A stretch of 64,000 nt of DNA from the NCBI GenBank assembly GCA_963745405.1, contig CAVUWY010000002.1:434001-498000 (forward strand), given 5' to 3'. Made by a program: the position numbers and the translations under genes. This document shows positions 61,159 to 64,000 of the stretch, piece after piece. The notes beneath the pieces were generated by a model. The model was not told the origin of the DNA. It saw only the letters and a list, made by a program, of their open reading frames with translations, and did not search any database. The stretch is from C-114 sp963745405. GTDB taxonomy: Bacteria > Chloroflexota > Limnocylindria > Limnocylindrales > CSP1-4. Each line of letters begins with the position of its first letter. Positions within the stretch are counted from its first letter, which is position 1.

Positions 61159-61938
61159 ATGTGCTTCGCGTCCACGAGCCGCCCGCCCATCGCCCCGATC
61201 GCCGGCGGCGCCCTGGGTTCGCGGTCGCTCAGCCTCGAGGCATCCGACGGCGATCGGTTCGACGTCTTCGCCGCCCGGGCAGCCGAGCCGTCCGGGGCGG
61301 GCATCGTCATCGTGCCCGACGTCCGCGGACTCCACCACTTCTTCGAGGAGCTCGCCCTCCGCTTCGCCGAGTCCGGTGTCGACGCGGTCGCGGTCGATCT
61401 CTTCGGCCGAACGGCTGCCGGCGAGTCACGGGGCGACGACTTCGAGTACATGCCCCACGTGATGCGGACGACGTATGCGGGCCTCTCCGCCGACGTCCGG
61501 GCGGCCTCCAGCTATCTCCGCTCGGAGGACGGCGGGGCGCCCCGGTCGATCTTCGTCGTCGGCTTCTGCTTCGGCGGGCGGCTGGCCTTCGACACGGCGA
61601 CGCTCGGCCTCGATCTCGCCGGGGTGATCGGCTTCTACGGCAATCCGGTCGGGCCCGGCCGGTCGGACATCCCGGCGCCGATGGACCTCGTCGACCGGAT
61701 GGAGTGCCCCGTCCTCGGCCTTTTCGGCGGCGCCGACCAGAGCATCCCGCCGGAGGTGCTCGAGTCGTTCGACACGGCCCTCGTCCGATCCGGTGTCGAC
61801 CACCGGATCGTGTCGTACCCGGAGGCGCCGCACTCGTTCTTCGACCGCTCGTACGAGCAGCACGCCGCGGCATCGGCCGACGCCTGGGAGCAGGTGCTCG
61901 GCTTCATCCACGCCAACACGGCCCCGGCGACGGCCTGA
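61159..61938 (+). CDS. Dienelactone hydrolase family protein
   Basis: This 259-residue alpha/beta hydrolase with classical dienelactone hydrolase features has nucleophile Cys in VGFCFGGRLAFD, acid region FGGADQSIPPEV, and catalytic His in EAPHSFFDRS. It probably hydrolyses a lactone or ester in the cytosol. The ATG follows AGGAGG. It is transcribed alone, converging with the DUF4349 gene. It is a different subtype from the serine-type paralogue at 34122-34703. Confidence 0.9.
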   Translation: MCFASTSRPPIAPIAGGALGSRSLSLEASDGDRFDVFAARAAEPSGAGIVIVPDVRGLHHFFEELALRFAESGVDAVAVDLFGRTAAGESRGDDFEYMPHVMRTTYAGLSADVRAASSYLRSEDGGAPRSIFVVGFCFGGRLAFDTATLGLDLAGVIGFYGNPVGPGRSDIPAPMDLVDRMECPVLGLFGGADQSIPPEVLESFDTALVRSGVDHRIVSYPEAPHSFFDRSYEQHAAASADAWEQVLGFIHANTAPATA

Positions 61939-61992
61939 ACCGCCGCGGGGCCGCGAAGGCGGCGAGCCTGCCCGATCCGGGCCGGCCCGCCG

Positions 61993-63006
61993 TCAGGCCT
62001 CGGGACCGCCGGCGACGACCGGCGGGGTCCCCTGCGGGTGGGGAGGCGGAAGCAGGCGCCGGACGACGAGTCCGAGGAGGACGCCGGCGATCGCCACGAG
62101 GATCAGCACCGGGAGGACCACGATGACGAACCAGATGCCGGCCGTCGCCAGGGTCTGGCCGAAGCCGATGAGCTGCGCGGCGGCCCGGTCGAACTCGGCG
62201 CCTGCGTCCCATCCCTTGGCCGCCTCCTTGGCCACCGGCACCGCCGGCAACTGGTAGGTGACCGCGAGCGTCGACATCGCCGCCTGGTCCTTGAGATGCG
62301 CCTGCTGGGCCGAGAGCTCCTCGATCTGGCCCTGGATGCCGGTGAGCTGGTTCTGGACGTCGAGGATGTCCTGGATCTTCGTCGCCTTGGCCATGATCGC
62401 CTGGAGGGCCGTCTCGGTCGACCGCAGGTTGTCGATCCGGGCGCCGAGGTCGATGACCTGGCCTGTCACCTCGTCGGACGAGGTCTTCAGATCGACGACC
62501 TTGGTCGACAGGCCGCGGATCGCGTCGATCGCGTCCTCCCAGCGATCGGCCGGGAAGCGGTAGGTCACCGAGGCCATCGTGTGGTCGCCATCAGCCGACT
62601 CCTGCGAGCCGCTGATGTAGCCGCCCAGCCCGGTGATGGCCGACCGCGCCGACAGGAGCGCCGGGTCGATCGCCTTGACCTCGATGGTCATGGAACCGGT
62701 CTTGACGATGTAGGACTGCGCATCGATCGCGGCGCTGACCGGGTCCTGCCCGCTGCCCGATCCAGGGTCGGTGGCGCCGCCGGCCGACGGGGCGGCCCTC
62801 GGCGCGATCTCGCTACCGGTGTTCCCGTCCTGGGCAGCCTGCGGGTTCGCCGGTGCCGCACCGTCGCCTCCGGCCGTGCCCGACTGTGGGAACGGGGTGC
62901 TCGCGCCCGCGCAAGCCCCGGCGGCGAGCGCGAACCAGGCGAGGATGGCGACGACGAGGGGCCAGCGGTGCCGCCGGCGAGTGCGGTCGGAGTCGGTGGT
63001 CGACAT
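61993..63006 (-). CDS. DUF4349 domain protein, membrane-anchored
   Basis: 337 residues. A basic start and hydrophobic helix (WPLVVAILAWFALAAGACAG) end in a possible lipoprotein cysteine. Then come a disordered Gly/Pro/Ala stretch, the DUF4349 body with IVKTGSMTIEVKAIDPALLS and ISGSQESADGDHTMASVTYR, a coiled-coil helix (VQNQLTGIQGQIEELSAQQA), and a C-terminal transmembrane helix (WFVIVVLPVLILVAIAGVLL). DUF4349 proteins are extracytoplasmic and of unknown function. It starts at ATG 63006 after GGGAGG. Confidence 0.87.
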   Translation of the reverse strand: MSTTDSDRTRRRHRWPLVVAILAWFALAAGACAGASTPFPQSGTAGGDGAAPANPQAAQDGNTGSEIAPRAAPSAGGATDPGSGSGQDPVSAAIDAQSYIVKTGSMTIEVKAIDPALLSARSAITGLGGYISGSQESADGDHTMASVTYRFPADRWEDAIDAIRGLSTKVVDLKTSSDEVTGQVIDLGARIDNLRSTETALQAIMAKATKIQDILDVQNQLTGIQGQIEELSAQQAHLKDQAAMSTLAVTYQLPAVPVAKEAAKGWDAGAEFDRAAAQLIGFGQTLATAGIWFVIVVLPVLILVAIAGVLLGLVVRRLLPPPHPQGTPPVVAGGPEA

Positions 63007-63118
63007 GGTCGGGAGCCTCCCAGCCGGCCGGCGGATGCCGGTCGTGGCCCCCGGACGCCGCGCACGACCCGGCGGTTCCCACCGTCGAGGGCGCGATGTC
63101 GCGCGCGGCAGGCGCCGA

Positions 63119-63310
63119 TCAGCGGCGGAGGAGGTTCCAGGCGAGGAGGATCAGCAGGGCGGCCCCGACGACGATGACCACGCCCGAACCGCCGGGCAGG
63201 AGCGAATCGATCCGGTCGATGAGGCCCTGGAAGACGCCGCCGATCGTGTGCAGGGCGTTCCCGACCAGGCCCGAGATCCCACTGCCGATCGTCCGGACGA
63301 AGTCGTCCAT
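63119..63310 (-). CDS. Small single-span membrane protein (63 aa)
   Basis: 63 residues: an amphipathic N-terminal half (FVRTIGSGISGLVGNALHTI) and a C-terminal transmembrane helix (GVVIVVGAALLILLAWNLL) ending in two arginines. I do not recognise a family. CACACT lies 6 nt before the ATG, close to the leaderless -10 pattern. It sits between DUF4349 and homoserine kinase on the same strand, with gaps of 112 and 78 bp that show nothing else. Confidence 0.55.
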   Translation of the reverse strand: MDDFVRTIGSGISGLVGNALHTIGGVFQGLIDRIDSLLPGGSGVVIVVGAALLILLAWNLLRR

Positions 63311-63388
63311 CGGCCGAGTGTGGGCCGCGGCGTCAAGCGGAGCGGGAGCGTCGGGCCGGTCGCTCGGCCGGACGGAAGGAGCGCCGGC

Positions 63389-64000
63389 TCAGCTCCGGCC
63401 GATGACCCTCGCCCCGACGTTGCGGGGCATGACCACGTCGATGCGGCCGGCCAGGTCCTGGTCGGCGGCGACAGCCGCGTACGCCGCCTCGATGCGGGTG
63501 AAGGTGGCCACCGAATCGGCGAAGGCGAGGACCGTCGAGCCGGACCCGGACAGGCAGGCCCCGATCGCGCCAGCCTCGCGGGCGGCGGCCACGAGGAGTG
63601 GCAGCGCCGGATAGGCCGCCGCCCGGTACGGCTCGTGGATCCGGTCGAGGGTCAGGACCCGTAGCAGATCGTGCCGCCCGATGGCGAGGCCGGCCACCCC
63701 GAGGGCGGCTCGGCCGATGTTGGCCACGGCATCGCCGAGCGGGACCGAAGCCGGCAGGGCGTCCCGCATGGCGGCCGTCGACAGTCGGAGCTCGGGGATG
63801 AAGAGGACGGCCCGCAGGTCCCGCGGGACGTCGAAGCGCAGTGCCTCGATCGGTCCGTCCGGGTCGTCGTCGAGACGGGCCGCCACGGTGAAGCCGCCGA
63901 GGAGGGCTGCCGCGGCGTTGTCCGGGTGACCCTCGAGACGTGTCGCGAGGCGAAGGAGGTCCGCATCGGTGAGCGGCTCGCCGAGGAGGGTGTTACCGGC
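63389..64000 (-). CDS. thrB: Homoserine kinase (C-terminal part, runs off the window)
   Basis: 203 codons of a GHMP kinase are present, and the N-terminus lies beyond 64000. Recognisable parts are LEGHPDNAAAALLGGFTVAA near the edge and the third GHMP motif GACLSGSGSTVLAFA near the C-terminus. Homoserine kinase makes O-phosphohomoserine for threonine. The nearby aspartate kinase supports this assignment over other GHMP kinases. Confidence 0.85.
   Translation of the reverse strand, partial: AGNTLLGEPLTDADLLRLATRLEGHPDNAAAALLGGFTVAARLDDDPDGPIEALRFDVPRDLRAVLFIPELRLSTAAMRDALPASVPLGDAVANIGRAALGVAGLAIGRHDLLRVLTLDRIHEPYRAAAYPALPLLVAAAREAGAIGACLSGSGSTVLAFADSVATFTRIEAAYAAVAADQDLAGRIDVVMPRNVGARVIGRS

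Overview
The window reads as chromosomal DNA of a very GC-rich bacterium (about 70% GC or more by eye), most plausibly a Chloroflexota lineage of the Limnocylindria/Dehalococcoidia-like soil and freshwater type. This is inferred from the gene mix (class III cyclase-STAND ATPases, MoxR/DUF58/DUF4129 operon, ThyX, SatD/DUF3307 pair, lipid-synthesis genes packed with 1-4 bp overlaps) and from many leaderless starts. No rRNA, tRNA, CRISPR array, transposase, integrase or phage gene was seen. Nine apparent frame breaks in seven otherwise well conserved genes (cNMP-binding protein, thyX, purine nucleoside phosphorylase, moaA, a TadZ/ParA-like ATPase, acs, a membrane protein next to an ECF sigma factor) look like uncorrected one-base indels rather than decay.

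Layout. 1-6.3 kb: CocE-type hydrolase, class I aminotransferase, LysE exporter, an unknown gene, and a DUF3307-SatD pair with a striking half-site array over the satD promoter. 6.4-11.8 kb: a signalling island with a flavoprotein plus cNMP-fold protein facing a second cNMP-fold protein, a cyclase-STAND-TPR protein and a 72-residue zinc-ribbon protein. 11.9-15.2 kb: thyX, purine nucleoside phosphorylase and moaA, with a cluster of DnaA-box-like 9-mers. 15.5-18.4 kb: a coiled-coil protein and a CpaE/TadZ-like ATPase. 18.4-25.3 kb: acetyl-CoA synthetase, IclR regulator, class III aminotransferase, DUF885 peptidase. 25.4-32.4 kb: a 994-residue protein with a degenerate methyltransferase fold, divergent from a MoxR-DUF58-DUF4129 operon. 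32.5-42.4 kb: TPR protein, small membrane proteins, dienelactone hydrolase, PolX and two GGDEF proteins. 42.5-45.5 kb: a PRC/MgtE_N/CBS protein behind a ~220 nt structured leader, followed by an NRAMP-related transporter, probably for magnesium. 45.5-48.1 kb: glycosyltransferase-like, PglD-like and BKACE-family genes.

48.2-61.0 kb is the most interesting block. Fourteen minus-strand genes run lysC, birA, ECF sigma factor, membrane protein (putative anti-sigma), accD, accA, a BCCP-like protein without the biotin-accepting lysine, accC, then after a 94 bp gap fabZ, metallophosphoesterase, fabF, accB, fabH, fabG. One clear promoter precedes lysC. The block makes malonyl-CoA (AccABCD, with BirA adding biotin), starts chains (FabH), elongates (FabF), reduces (FabG) and dehydrates (FabZ). 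It also carries its own possible transcription regulators and a possible non-biotinylated modulator of the carboxylase. 61.1-64.0 kb: dienelactone hydrolase, DUF4349 protein, a small membrane protein and the C-terminal part of homoserine kinase.

Promoter style. Ten genes have a TANNNT box 6-8 nt before an ATG or GTG with no Shine-Dalgarno sequence, which indicates leaderless mRNAs. Genes inside operons or with longer leaders use a Shine-Dalgarno sequence or translational coupling.
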